Positions 10,749-21,812 of a stretch of DNA of 64,000 bases are shown one piece after another; position 1 is the stretch's first letter; every line of letters starts with the position of its first letter. The notes beneath the pieces are model-generated. The model worked only from the letters and a program-made list of their open reading frames with translations, was not told the origin of the DNA and made no database searches. The translations under genes and the position numbers were made by a program. The DNA is from Phyto melanocephala (taxonomy: Eukaryota; Arthropoda; Insecta; Diptera; Rhinophoridae): the NCBI GenBank assembly GCA_941918925.1, contig OW799236.1, positions 64,318,685-64,382,684 of the forward strand, in the 5' to 3' direction.

Positions 10749-11221
10749 GTTTAAGTTTCACTTACATTTTTTAAGATGAAGTGGACCAAGACAGTTGTAG
10801 CAGAGTTTCTTCGAGGTCAGCAAATCATGTTTCTGCTGCGTTGTTTTAGCGTTGTAGGTATGATCTGGCTGCAAATAGAACAAGAATTAGTTTTTGATTT
10901 AAAAAATAAATTATTTGGAACCCAAATGGATGTTTTTGATTACATGATGTAGCTACGTGAGCATTAGCTGATGGCTTATTGGCAATCTTTGCGAACCTCC
11001 TCTTCCTTCCACGGTCTCCAGGGCAGAGAGTTCCCAAGCTGTATGAAATGACGAATCTAAGCGTCGAACCACCATATAAACGATAATGTGATTCCAACGT
11101 GCGATTCCAATGGAGAGCCCAACACCTCTAAAGCGCCAAGTGATTATTTGATGGTTGATAAAAGGCTTTTTAGCTCAATTGATAATTTTATATGAAGATG
11201 TGGCAGATTAAATATAGCATC

Positions 11222-11497
11222 TTAATGAGAATTGATCAATATACGAATATTTTCATACTGAGCGCACAAAATTTTCCAAGCTGGATCAAAATTCTCTAAT
11301 GAAAAGCCATATTTGAAATACAAGTCACAGTTTGAATGTTTCATTGATGAAAATAAATCGTGAAAAGGTTTCCAATCATGATACTTGCCAGAAAACTTGG
11401 GTAAAGTGTTCTTCGGTAAAGAACGCAGATAAGAGAAGTTGCTCATAGATTGGGTTATGTTGCTATTGTCAAGTGCCTGTTTAAGACTATAATACAC
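11222..11497 (-). pseudogene. BEL/Pao Gag fragment
   Basis: The minus-strand frame contains LPKFSGKYHDWKPFHDLFSS, a hallmark of Pao-type Gag. It ends at a stop at 11222. Between this and the RT, at 10846-11097, a frame with CNQKHPFG may be a decayed zinc-knuckle or protease part, but I cannot assign it. Confidence 0.72.
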
Positions 11498-11509
11498 GGC
11501 GTGTTTTTT

Positions 11510-11726
11510 AGATCTGACTTAAAAATTTGTGATATATATGTAAATCTACATGTCTGTAAAAGTTGTGCTTTTACAGGCAACCGTCGCTGACTGCTTTGCA
11601 GCAGCAGAGATTTCTGCCAACGGCTGATGTCACATGTTTTGACAGAAGAAAATAGAGCGTGCTATAATTGAAATTTTGTCAGCTGTCTCAAGTTGAGACT
11701 CTCAACACATGTTTTTTACAGAAGTA
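11510..11726. other. Unassigned sequence upstream of Pao Gag
   Basis: It holds CTGTAAAAGTTGTGCTTTTACAG, a short inverted repeat near 11555-11577, and otherwise nothing I recognise. It could be the remains of the Pao 5' LTR or leader. Confidence 0.3.
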
Positions 11727-13028
11727 ATGTAATGATGCAAAAAGTACCATAAAAATTCAAAAAGTACCTTTTTGGTCGCCCATAACATTTTTGGTCTCAT
11801 CTGAAATCAATAGTCCTTGATTGTACAATCCTACCTTCATAAACGTAGAAAATACAAAAAGTACCATTCAAATTCAAAAAAGTACCTTTTTCGTCGACCA
11901 TAAGATTTTCGGTCTCACCTTTTATCAATAGCCACTAATTTTAAAATTCTAGCTTCGCAAACGTAGAATATATAAAAAGTACCATAAAAATTCAAAAAGT
12001 ACCTTTTTGGTCACCCATAACATTTTTAGTCTAACCTGGAATCAATAGTCCTTTATTTTACAATTCTACCTTTATAAACGTAGAAAATACAAAAAAGTAC
12101 CATAGAAAAGCGAAAAAGTACATTTTTAGTCCAAGTTCCAAATTCCAAGTTTAATATGTTCAAATATCTATGTAACAAAATATTTTAATAGACATGATTT
12201 AAAGTCAGTAAATCTACTCTTTTTTGCATAAAAGTAATCATGTTCTAAAAAGTACCAAACTCTTCCCGATTTTTTCCTTTTCTATCCTGTTATGAATGTG
12301 TTTCAATTTTTACTAAGTTACATAATTTTTTATGTCTAGTGAATCCCAATTAAAAATTTTGTGAAAATTGGCCGTCTAGTTAGGAATTACATACATTTTC
12401 CGGAATTTTCCCCTTTTTGGTACCTTTTTTGTCCCCAAAAAAGTTTCCAAAAATTTCACCTAAATAGTTGTCCATATTCTATTAGGAAATAATAATTGTC
12501 AAATTTTGTCCCATTGAATAATATAAGAAAAGTTTATTTTAAAAAAAGTACCAAAAAATGGAACGATTTTTACCCCTTATACATATGAATTTGAAAAAAG
12601 TGCCGAATTCTTATTAATATTTCTTTGTGGACTACTTAATACAGTTTAAATTCTTTTCCTAGCTTTATGCGTTTGGTAGCTACATAGGGTACCAAAAAAG
12701 TACCAAATCATAGTTCTTACCCGTTTTTTCCCCTTAGAAGTTAAAAATTCAAAATAAGGCCAGACACTTGTCAGCTTATTTTTTGTGAAAATTACAATAC
12801 TTTTTCAATTTAATTTGCATCGTGTTTAGTTTAGCAGATATAAGATTACACATTTTACCCGTTTTTACCCCCTTAAAGTACGAATTTCCCAAAATCCCTT
12901 CTTAGTGGAGCTATATATCGAAAAAGGAACCAATTGTCCAAATTTCATGTCTCTAGCTCTTTGCCTTTGGGCTGTGCGATTATGAATCAGTCAGTCAGTC
13001 AGTCACGTTACTCTTTTATATATGTAGA
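11727..13028 (-). mobile_element. Helitron-like non-coding element (partial), minus strand
   Basis: On the minus strand it starts TCTACATATATAAAAGAGTA at 13028, directly after an A. It then has a run of CTGA/GACT repeats (plus strand CAGTCAGTCAGTCAGTCACG) and the same internal sequence as the complete element at 45095-49782. Its low-numbered half is made of repeated units with AAAAAGTACC and TTTTTGGTCGCCC spaced about 100-120 bp apart. The 3' CTAG end seen in the other copy was not found here, so this copy is incomplete or diverged. Confidence 0.62.
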
Positions 13029-13731
13029 TAAATGATAAATAATATAAGAAAATGAATTTATTTACATATTTGATAGTTACTTTTGATAATATACATTTTA
13101 AATTCAAATTTACATTTAACATTTTGTTTCACTTAAATATATAAGTAAATATACGAAATTTCAATATTTCATCAATCAAAACAACAGCCGAAGGTTTGTG
13201 TCCACACTGAAACAGCAGCATAGTTTGTGTTTTCGCTACAAACTCACACTCAACCAAACACCACACATATGTTTGAGTGTATGTGTTTAAACAATTTTCA
13301 TTTGAGAAATTTAAATATTAGGAAGATATCAACCAATATGAAATGTTTATCAAACGAAAGATAACCTACAAAAAAATTTAAAAAAAAAAAGTTATCTCGC
13401 CGTTTTCTCATAATCAATGAAATAAAGAATTCAACAATAACAATCTGATATTACTCCCAATACCGTAAGGTAAGACGTATTCTACGCCAAAAAAATGTAT
13501 AAAACCAATATTTAAATTCATCTTTTTAAGAAAGAAATTTTATTTCGTAAATCACAAAAAGTGAATATATATATATTTCATTAAAAAAAGAAAATCTTAA
13601 ACAACTACCTTTTTTTGTTATTTGAAAATAATGGGAAAACATGTTATAGTATATATAAGTTATATAAAAATATTATAAGTGTTAAATGAAAAGCTTTGTT
13701 TGGTTGGTGGGTACAACTAATTGGTCATAGT
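13029..13731. other. La 3' flank and 3' UTR
   Basis: AT-rich sequence downstream of La with no coding potential that I can see. A minus-strand AATAAA lies at 13538-13543, about 190 bp past the La stop, and is a plausible polyadenylation signal. A TG/AC-rich patch lies at about 13190-13290. Confidence 0.5.
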
Positions 13732-15111
13732 TTAATCGTCTGATTTGACTTTCTTTTCATCATTACGATCATTATTACCGCCACGACGTTTTCGTCCGTG
13801 ATGATGGTGACCACCTTTCTTTTGATTAAAATGATTACGGCGGTTCTTCATGTTTTCAACAGCCTTAGCAAGGAAAGCTTGCTCCTCTTCCTCACTAAGT
13901 GTACGAATTTCAAGAGATAAGTCATCTTTAAGTTTAAGCTAGCATAAAAATGAAATAAATGTATCAAAATAGAAACTATAAAAGTCTTATATTATACGAG
14001 TACCTTTTTCTCTTCTAGCTTTTCTAGGAATTTCTCATTTGTATTTTCTTCAGTAAAACGTACATGACCAACCTTTTCACCCTTGCTAAAATCAATGTAC
14101 GCAATTTCAAAATCTGTTGATACTCTTTCAACAGCCTCACGAATAATTTCGCGGGTAACATCCTCATTGGCACCTTCAAAGTACAGAACAGAACGTTTTG
14201 GTAAGACGTATGCATTCTCTTCTTCCTTTTCCTTCTTTTCCTTTCTTTTGTTCGATTTCAACTTCTGTTCTTCACGTTTATCCTCTAAATACTTTTCTTG
14301 CCATTTGCACACTAATTTATTGTTTTTGTATTCAGGCTTTATTGGGAGAAAAAAAGATTGCAGAATTTTTGAAGGTTGTATCCAAAATACATTACAAAAT
14401 TTAAAGTGATGTAAATAACAAAACAATTAATTACATTACACAACAAATAAGTTGTTTACCTACATTAACAAAAAAAAAAACAATTACCTCAGCGTTTTCA
14501 ATAAAACTCTGTGCTTGCTCCTTAGTTTCGAATGTTACAAAAACACTCCCCTTAAATTTATAGGTCTTTGTGGGTTTATCCAAATATTTACGCATATTTA
14601 CGTGAGCCACTTTCTCGAAGTCGGCAAAGTATTTCAGCAAAGTGTCAATACCTGTGTCCAAAGGAAATCCTTTAACAAAAGCAGTACGCGACATGATCTC
14701 CTTACGTCTTTCTTCATTATGTTCGGGTATAGGTTTCTCTGGATGGCGTCTAATCTTGAGCTTATCATCACTGACTTCGACCAAGCCATTATCAGACTTC
14801 ATCAAAGCATCGACAATGATATTCGAGTCTGTACTAAGGGCGGCCAAACGTTTAAATGTCAACAGCAAGCTAATTGGCACCCAACCGTCTTCATCTTTGC
14901 CAATATGTTCCAAAAGGAATTTGTCACGATTTAAATTAGCATCACCAAAGTAATATTCCACTTGCTGTATTATTTTTAATTCAGTGTCTGATCCATTTTT
15001 TTCGGCGTCTACCTCCTTGACGACTATCACTTCTTCGTTCTTTTTTTCTTCAACGGCCGTATTTTTAGAAACTTCAACTTCTTCAGACGTTTTCTCTACA
15101 ACATCAGCCAT
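13732..15111 (-). CDS. La: La ribonucleoprotein (lupus La homologue), three coding exons
   Basis: La binds the 3' UUU-OH tails of new RNA polymerase III transcripts in the nucleus and guards and folds them. Coding exons are 15111-14488, 14336-14004 and 13938-13732, with GT-AG introns, all in phase 0, giving 387 residues. Residues 41-130 are the La motif (VEYYFGDANLNRDKFL, then WVPI). An RRM follows at about 143-220, where SRTAFVKGFP marks the first strand, and a second RRM-like domain is centred in exon 2 (RSVLYFEGANEDV). The C-terminus is basic with GHHHHGRKRRGG, a nuclear-retention-like tail. The start is the ATG at 15111 (MADVVEK); an ATG further upstream at 15204 lies in the same open frame but adds hydrophobic sequence not expected in La. 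The exon structure is intact and the gene is likely functional. Confidence 0.95.
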
Positions 15112-16198
15112 TTTATTACTTATATTGCTAATATGTACTATTAGTAAAAAATATATATTTATATTAATCGTTTTTAGACAAACACGTGTAGTCACAACAG
15201 TCACAGACTAGTATCACTTAAAAAAAATAATGCCGCAAGCGCAAGTTTAACAACAAAACGAAAATGTCACATGTAACAGAGATGCCACTGTGCAAAAAAA
15301 GTTACCAAGAGTTTTAAAATTTTTTAATTACTTTTGGATTTTTCTATTTTGATTATAGAAATGACAATTACATTGCTCAGCAGCAAAATCCTCCATTAAA
15401 TAGCACTATGTAGTCTTTATGGATTTTGATGCGCTGAACTTAAATCCGTTGTCAGTTTTTTTTCATCAGATCCGGATTTTTTTTATGGGCGTGGCAAATT
15501 TTTTCCCCAAATTAGTCAGGTACGAAGACATATTTCATCCTAACTCAAAAACCAGTCATCCGATTTTCAAAAATAAAACACCAGAAAATGTGTAATTTAC
15601 TGCTCTTAAGTACTTAAGTAATATATTAAAGCATATATTATAGAAAAAAAATACTTTTGATCTGATTTAGTATAACTCAATCCACAGAAGCATAAAGTCA
15701 AAAATAAAACGGATATAACTGTAACTTTTTAAACAACAAAAAATATTTTTAGAACTACTTTTAATAGAAGTAAATATGTAAACTTTGACTTTATTTATTG
15801 ATTCCTATATAATTTTAAATATTATCTGCGTAGATTTTGCTAATAATTTAAGTATAAAAATTCTTGTTCATATATGAAAAATTATTTTATGTATTGAAAT
15901 GATTTTTTTTTGTTTGCAAACGAAAAACATATACATTGGCAGATATATATAAAAAAATAAAAACATTATCCTTAAGCAAATAATCTGCAAAGAATAAAAA
16001 TCCATCTCTTTTGTGTCATACCGATAACATGACTTGATGTGATTTTTTATACCCGTGAACAAAACAAACTCGCTGGCAAACTTTTAATTTTGCACTCTAT
16101 TTAATGAGTGCCATTTAAAATTATTCTCTTTTAATATGAGTAATACCATGGTACAATCATCAGGTAGCCTCACTAAAACAGCTGATTTTATTCTCTAC
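15112..16198. other. Intergenic region upstream of La
   Basis: The first 150 bp should hold the La promoter, but no TATA box is clear. The rest is AT-rich and non-coding. A stretch at about 15380-15600 (with ATGGGCGTGGC) is a diverged copy of 55750-55930. Confidence 0.5.
15380..15600 (+). repeat. Diverged dispersed repeat, shared with 55750-55930
   Basis: Both places read in the same order: TATGTAGNCT, GATTTTGATGC, TTNAAATC, a GGGCGTGGCA-like block, AANTCGTTNGG-like and then TCCGATTTT. Identity is low (perhaps 70%), so both are old copies of an unidentified transposon-derived repeat. Confidence 0.5.
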
Positions 16199-16444
16199 CA
16201 AGGCGAATTCATTATCAGATGGTGTTGACAACGCAGCTGATCTACTTTTTTATTTGCAAAAATGATGATTGAATTGTCAAATATTATTTATGTTTACATA
16301 GATTGCTCCTTCCCGCGCAAAAAAACAAAAACCATGTAGTTTTTGACACATCGACAGTCGAAAGCAACAATAAAAAACTATGTTGTTTTTTTAATGTTGT
16401 ATATGTTGTAGAATTACCACCACCTGATAAATAAATTCGCCTTG
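16199..16444. mobile_element. Complete 246-bp MITE (CAAGGCGAATT family)
   Basis: It begins CAAGGCGAATTCATTATCAG and ends with the inverted counterpart AATAAATTCGCCTTG, giving terminal inverted repeats of about 25 bp. Its whole length is the reverse complement of 21570-21812. The interior carries GTCGAAAGCAACAATAAAAA and AAACCATGTAGTTT. No coding capacity. The target duplication is not clear. Confidence 0.8.
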
Positions 16445-16486
16445 TTCTCTTGTTTAAAAATGGTATCTTGTAAGTAGTCCATTTAG

Positions 16487-17731
16487 CTAAAGTGGGCCAC
16501 GTAGTCCAATATTATCTGCAGGATATGTTGTTATATACTTTTTTAGAGTAGGTAGTTGAAAAAAAATCAGCAAACAAATTGGAAATAGAAACGTCATCAT
16601 CAGCGTCATTTGATCCATATTTATAAACGATCGCCGTTTAGAGTTCACAAATTTATAAAACGATTTAGGATTTGATCTCATTTTCGACTTCATACGGATT
16701 ATATTGTTGTCGTATGCAGATTTATTTGCCAAATTGTAGTAAGAACGAGCAATACAGTATTTGGTATATTCTACAGATGATACGGTCCTTTTGTATTTCT
16801 TATATAACTTGTTTTTCCTATTTTTAATAGTTCGGAGATACTTATTATTCCAGGGTGGCCCAATATTGTTATTTCTAATTGTAATTTTTGGGACAGTTTC
16901 AGAAATGCAGCGGCGTAGAGTTGAATAGAAGAGAGAAACAACATCATCTAAGTTTTCGATAGAGATTATACTATCCCAGTTAACGTCTGATAGCAAAGAG
17001 TTAAGCCTCTGATAGTTTGCACGAGAGAAGCAAAAAACTTTATGGGGTTTAATTTTATTAGGAAGTAAAACAGGTAAGCTTAATAAATTAAATATTTCAA
17101 ATTTTAATGTAGGATGATAACGATCTTCAGGGTAAGTAACGGGAAGTGTTTTATGCAAAAATATATCCATCGGCTGGTTGACAAATGCAAGATCAAGAAG
17201 TTTTCCATTAATATTGTTCTCATAGTTAATTTGAAAAAGTCCATAGCTTGTGAGTGAGTGAATAAATTCATTTGAAACTGTAGGAATCTCCCAAAACAAT
17301 AAATAAATCAGATGGAATAGATTGTTGCAAAACAAATTCAATGGCAAAGATGTGATTATTGTATATATCCAGAGAAGAGTTTGGAGGAATGTATGAGCAC
17401 GTAATATATAAATTTATATTTCTCAGTCGAATTTTTACAGCGACAAATTCGATGTCATCATTAAGTATAACATTGATTTCCTCACAACGAAAAATGTTAT
17501 GTGCGGCAATAAGCACACCTCCACCCAACTTATGTGATCGATCATGTCTGAATATTTGGTATTTTGAAGATAATATTTCGTTGTTATTAATACAATTCTT
17601 ATCGTTTAACCAGGTTTCAGTAAAGACAATGATGTGGTATGAAAAATCAAAACTATTTGCATAAAGAGTGGTTAATTTCGTATTAAGGCCACGGACATTT
17701 TGGTAAACAAGATTATCGGTAGAAAAATTAT
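16487..17731 (-). pseudogene. Non-LTR ORF2 remnant: AP endonuclease without RT
   Basis: The minus strand opens directly after ORF1 with the endonuclease blocks NVRGLNTK (about 17690), ETWLND (about 17625) and GGGVLIAAH (about 17515), ending in a changed GDFN-like motif read as GDSYS (about 17275). A frameshift there moves the frame to 17347-16487, which covers the rest of the endonuclease and the pre-RT linker (PPWNNKYLR near 16850). No reverse transcriptase motif follows. The protein is inactive as it stands. Confidence 0.75.
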
Positions 17732-18676
17732 TTAGTTTTTTTGGGTATTATTTTGAGTAGGGAAAAAAACGATATCAGAACGAGAAGCATTTCTATATTC
17801 ATATTCGCGTATTATAGCATTGGGTGGCCAAAACTCAGGATTGATAATAATATTAAAATATTCCTCTGGTACGATGATTTTAAAAGAAGATTTACTCCGT
17901 TTTTCCGAATAGTTGAATTTAAAAACAGATAATTCACAATCGTATCCAAGCTTTAATATAATGTAGTCAGCAACAGCGTTAGAAGTATTATCAGATGAAA
18001 AACGAGCAGCAAAAATTGTTTTCTTTTGAGAAATTACTTTAAGTATTGCAGGATTATTTAACGGACTAGAAACCACAGCCGGAGGATGTGAATTAATTTG
18101 TTGAATGTCGTTTTGAAAATTTATATTACTTGCAATCTGTTGAATACGATTAGTATTAGGTTGTAATATTTCGGTGTTATGAGGGAGAGACGATGAAAAT
18201 AACGAGGGATTAGTTTTCGGATTTTGAGATGGTTTTACAGGTACACTAACTATGGAAGAAATAGTAGACGGACTCGGACGTGGTAAATTATCGGAAGTGT
18301 TTTGATCAACAGAAGAGTTGTTAGTAGACATAACAGGAGGTGAAGAGTTTAAAGTTGGAGTTGTTTTCTTTCTTTTGGGCGAGAATGACGCATTATCAAA
18401 TAATGCTTTGAATTTTAAAAATCTTTGGGATAAACATTTTAGATCGTTATTTATGCCGACAAATTCATCTCGCGCATTTTTAAAAAATGAATAAAATTCA
18501 ACATCATAAAGAATACATTTTTTACAGCACCAACGTAAGCCTTTATCTTCACGAAGATTGTCTGCAGTTTGTGCTGCCAAGTCAACACATTTTGCATGAT
18601 AAACTGCGTTGCACAGCCAACAGGAAATCATTGGATCATCCGCCTTATTTCTGCACTTTGGTTTAGAACAACTCAT
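17732..18676 (-). CDS. CR1-like ORF1 protein with PHD-type zinc finger
   Basis: An open frame of 314 residues from the ATG at 18676 (MSCSKPKC). The first 70 residues carry a Cys4-His-Cys3 pattern (CSKPKC, CWLC, YHAKC, WCCKKC), the PHD/ESR-like finger often found in ORF1 of CR1-related elements. A short helical part and a long Ser/Pro/Asn-rich low-complexity region follow. The C-terminal 100 residues are compact and may bind nucleic acid (RRM-like); this is inference. The stop at 17732 runs straight into the ORF2 remnant. Confidence 0.72.
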   Translation of the reverse strand: MSCSKPKCRNKADDPMISCWLCNAVYHAKCVDLAAQTADNLREDKGLRWCCKKCILYDVEFYSFFKNARDEFVGINNDLKCLSQRFLKFKALFDNASFSPKRKKTTPTLNSSPPVMSTNNSSVDQNTSDNLPRPSPSTISSIVSVPVKPSQNPKTNPSLFSSSLPHNTEILQPNTNRIQQIASNINFQNDIQQINSHPPAVVSSPLNNPAILKVISQKKTIFAARFSSDNTSNAVADYIILKLGYDCELSVFKFNYSEKRSKSSFKIIVPEEYFNIIINPEFWPPNAIIREYEYRNASRSDIVFFPTQNNTQKN

Positions 18677-18721
18677 ATTGAAAAAGAATATACGTATCAG
18701 CACAGTTAATAAATTGTACAA

Positions 18722-19069
18722 AAATTTATTTAATTTTATTTGAGCGCGTAAATTGAGGTATAAGTGTAATTTATTGTATTAAAAATAAAAAAGTTGTTGT
18801 TATTGTAAACGAGAGATATAAAAACACTTGCAATTTTATTGTTGTAAATATTGATGAACTGTTATGTTTGTTTGTATTATTTTTATTTTCGATTTTTATT
18901 TTTATTTACAAGCAAAAGAAATAAGTTCAAATGTACTTATGTATGCATGTATGTATATGAATGTTATATTTAAGTTTTTTAGTTTTATGAGTCTTACAGA
19001 AAATAAAACGATTTAGGACAGAGCGTAATTAAAAACACGTTTAACTCGCACGACGATCGATCGATTTTT
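18722..19069. other. CR1-like 5' flank, no gene seen
   Basis: AT-rich, with ATGT repeats near 18940-18960. It probably contains the 5' UTR of the CR1-like element. Nothing else recognised. Confidence 0.4.
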
Positions 19070-19531
19070 CATAGAGCTGATGCACTTGCAAAAGCCGGTA
19101 CTACCTTAGATTCGGTTGAATCCAGTTGTGCTTTGGGTATTCCCTTATCGAAGGGTAAGCAGCTAATCTGGCATCGATTCTATTTGGATGCCAAGGAAAG
19201 ATGGGTGAGAGAACTCACTTGTTTGGAAACCAGAAAAATCTGGTCTGACATTGATGTGCATAGGACGCAATATGCAGTGAATATGCCCCGAATTCACCTT
19301 AGGAACCTTATAGTGGTCATTAATCCAGCGAATACTTGTAAGTAAAACTTGTCTTTCCGCAGTTGATCTGGGAAAGATCCACACCTTCGTAAACAGGACA
19401 GGATGGCTGAGGAATGACGGCCAGAGGACATAGACGAACGGGCGTTGGTGCCTTCGGTATCACAACGAGACCTTTGGAGGACCCAAGTGAGCTATGCCTT
19501 CAGGCGACTGCCGGACCTAACCTAACTGATA
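19070..19531 (+). pseudogene. RNase H tail of a non-LTR retrotransposon ORF2 plus 3' UTR
   Basis: The plus strand reads HRADALAKAGTT (about 19075-19110), the last conserved block of RNase H domains in I/LOA/R1-type ORF2. About 70 residues with the pattern expected between RNase H and the C-terminal zinc knuckle follow. After about 19330 the GC-richer tail (GACGGCCAGAGGACATAGAC, ending near GACCTAACCTAACTG at 19531) looks like a 3' UTR. The rest of the element is absent. Confidence 0.6.
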
Positions 19532-19850
19532 AAAAATTAATTTATTTTAATTAAATTTTAAAAAGCTTCTTTTAAATAAATAATATTTAATTAACATAAT
19601 AAAGAAAACATTATGTATATTAACATTATTATAAAGATCTGAAAAGTTTTTTGAAAGTACATGTAAACGTTTGCTAAATGCCCAAATCCTCTCTTATGCA
19701 AATTTAAGGTGTTGCCATTTTAAGTATTTATATATTTAGTATTAATTATACTTTTATGAACTAAACTGCACTTTAATTTTATTATCTACTTATATTTCTC
19801 ATATTATAAAGCTGGATTCGCCCATATAATTTTAGTTCAGAACAAATTTT

Positions 19851-20591
19851 TATACCCTTCACACAGTGGAAAAGGGTATATATAGGTTTGTCATTCCGTG
19901 TGAAATTTCTACAATTTTCATTTCCGACCCCATAAAGTATATATTTTCTGAAAGCTTATGAATAGGGGAGTCGATTAAGCCCTGTCAGTCTGTCCGTTTG
20001 TCCGTGTGTATGTTGAAATCAACTTTTTGAAGCCCCCCGACATAGGTTGGACCCGGGTAAGGTATTAAAATATCAGAAATATTCGGGAGTAGATCGGTAT
20101 TGAAAATCAGAAACATCGGTACATAAATAACTGAGATATGAGCAAAAACCCACGACCACCTCGATTTTCTTTTCACAAAAACAACATTACAACAACAACA
20201 TACATACATACAAACGTGTATACTGGTTAGGGAAAACGTGGCATCGAATCCCAGCTGAGCCAAAAAAATATTTTTTTTAATTTTTTTTAAATTTTTTTTT
20301 TAATTTTTTTTTTATTTTTTTTTTATTTTTTATTTAATATATTATATATATTTTTATTATTATTTTTTTTGTAATTTTTTTTTTTAATTCCTTTTAATTT
20401 TTTTTTTGTTTTATATATATTATATATGTATATAATAATTTTTTTTTTTAAATTTTTTTTTTAAATTTTTTTTTTTTTTTTGTTTTGTTTTTTTAACATA
20501 CATACGTGGATTTACTGTTATTGCATGACTACACGTTGTGAAGGGTATATAAGATTCGGCACGGCCGAATATAGCGCTTTTACTTGTTTTT
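19851..20591 (+). mobile_element. DINE-1/INE-like element
   Basis: It begins TATACCCTTCACACAGTGGA and ends with TATAAGATTCGGCACGGCCG followed by AATATAGCGCTTTTACTTG. Near 20210 it has the block ACATACAAACGTG, then a long T-rich region (20265-20485). It closely matches the interrupted copy at 505-6161. No coding capacity. Confidence 0.75.
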
Positions 20592-20868
20592 ATATTGAAA
20601 TTAACGTTTTACTTTTGAAAGAGAGAGAGAGAGAGATTATTTTGTTCAGAAAGGTTTTTCTTGAATTGGTTTAATTTTAATTCTTGTTCAGAAGAAATTG
20701 AATTGGGATGCCATTTTTTTTTCAATATTTATATGAAAATAGAATTTGGTTGCCACATCACACAATATAAGTACATTTATTATACAAAAATTGTTTTTGC
20801 CGAAAATTAACAATTAAAATGGAATTATATGAAAATATTGATCAAAAATTAATAAAAGAATAAAAAAA

Positions 20869-21150
20869 AACAGGAAGAGAATGTTTGTATGACATGAGCA
20901 ATAGTGCATACAAAAATAATTATATAAAACAGGGTTTATGGAATGAAATAGGAGCCCCCACTGGAATCGGTCGTAAGTACATTTTGGTTTATTTATACAT
21001 TCATTTTTTACAAAAACCTAGCCATAGGGTCATAATCGGTCGCAATAATACAATTTATATTTATTTATAATTGTTGTAGGAAACGAATGTCAAGTGCTGT
21101 GGAAAACTCTGCGCAGACGCTATAAAGCAGCCCTTAACAAAAATATTGGA
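20869..21150 (+). pseudogene. MADF-domain ORF of PIF/Harbinger (truncated)
   Basis: Exon one (to about 20973) reads ECLYDMSNSAYKN and GLWNEIGAPTGI, and exon two (from about 21080) reads NECQVLWKTLRRRYK. Together they form the first two helices of a MADF/Myb-SANT-like DNA-binding domain. A GTAAGT donor and a TTGTAG acceptor bound a 107-bp intron. In PIF/Harbinger elements a second ORF of this type helps the transposase reach the nucleus and bind the ends. The protein is cut off after about 65 residues by the internal deletion. Confidence 0.65.
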
Positions 21151-21345
21151 AAAAGTTCATGTTTACGGATAGGCATACTACGCAAATCAGGTCCTAAAAT
21201 TTCAATTAGTTCTTGAAACGTGTTTGGATCCATAAGGTGAAAATGTATAAAGGACTCCACGTCATTAAGTTGCATATCAGGAACCAATGTCTAAAATAAA
21301 CCGTGCGATCTTCTTTCTTTTAAGATTTTTCTCACTGCGACTCTT
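21150..21345 (-). pseudogene. PIF/Harbinger transposase N-terminal fragment
   Basis: The minus strand reads LVPDMQLNDVESFIHFHLMD and TFQELIEILGPDL, matching the helical N-terminal part of Harbinger-type transposases before the DDE core. There is a stop near 21295. It meets the MADF fragment tail to tail at about 21150, so the DDE domain has been deleted. Confidence 0.6.
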
Positions 21346-21569
21346 CTTATTTTCGATTTTTTTTTATAAATTTGTTTTGCAAACAAATTGACTTTATGCA
21401 CTTCAATTAAAAATATTAATTTTAGTTTTCTTCTATCCGACATTTTAATTTACGTTTGTATTTATTTACATAGTTTGCTAGCGGTGCTGCCACTTTGTAC
21501 AATTGTTTGCATTTTTATATTATATGGCAGCTTTGTTTTTTCGAACAAATTTTCTGAAATGTTTGAATC

Positions 21570-21812
21570 CAAGGCGAATTTATTTATCAGGTGGTGGTAA
21601 TTCTACAACAAATACAACATTAAAAAAACAACATGGTTTTTTATTGTTGCTTTCGACTGTCAATGTGTCAGAAACTACATGGTTTTTCTTTGTGTTTTTT
21701 TGGTCGGGAAGGAGTAATCTATGTTATATTTTTTTATTATGTAATATATTTTTGCAAATAAAAAAGGAGATCAGCTGCGTTGTCAACATCACCTAATAAT
21801 GAATTCGCCTTG
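21570..21812. mobile_element. Complete 243-bp MITE (CAAGGCGAATT family), inverted copy
   Basis: It begins CAAGGCGAATTTATTTATCA and ends TAATGAATTCGCCTTG. It is the reverse complement of 16199-16444 along its full length. It lies inside the PIF/Harbinger element 19810-21897. Confidence 0.8.

Larger units (their letters stand above)
6790..11510 (-). mobile_element. Decayed BEL/Pao retrotransposon
   Basis: On the minus strand, from right to left, the expected order of a BEL/Pao element is recognisable: Gag (11497-11222), reverse transcriptase (10748-10185), RNase H (9890-9660), integrase (9469-9120) and the integrase C-terminus (7197-6800). It has many stops and frameshifts and is split by a plus-strand non-LTR fragment at about 7380-9117. 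Clear LTRs were not found; 11510-11726 may hold the remains of one. Confidence 0.8.
16487..18721 (-). mobile_element. CR1-like non-LTR retrotransposon lacking its 3' half
   Basis: From right to left on the minus strand it has a PHD-finger ORF1 and then an endonuclease domain. It stops in the linker before reverse transcriptase at about 16487, next to the MITE at 16199-16444. There is no RT and no 3' tail. Losing the 3' rather than the 5' half is unusual for this class and suggests a later deletion. Confidence 0.75.

Noticed and set aside
15112..15204. Longer La protein starting at 15204
   Set aside because: The added residues are hydrophobic and not La-like; the MADVVEK start at 15111 gives the expected length.
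14083..15211. Plus-strand open frames opposite La
   Set aside because: They are antisense shadows of La exons with no recognisable product.
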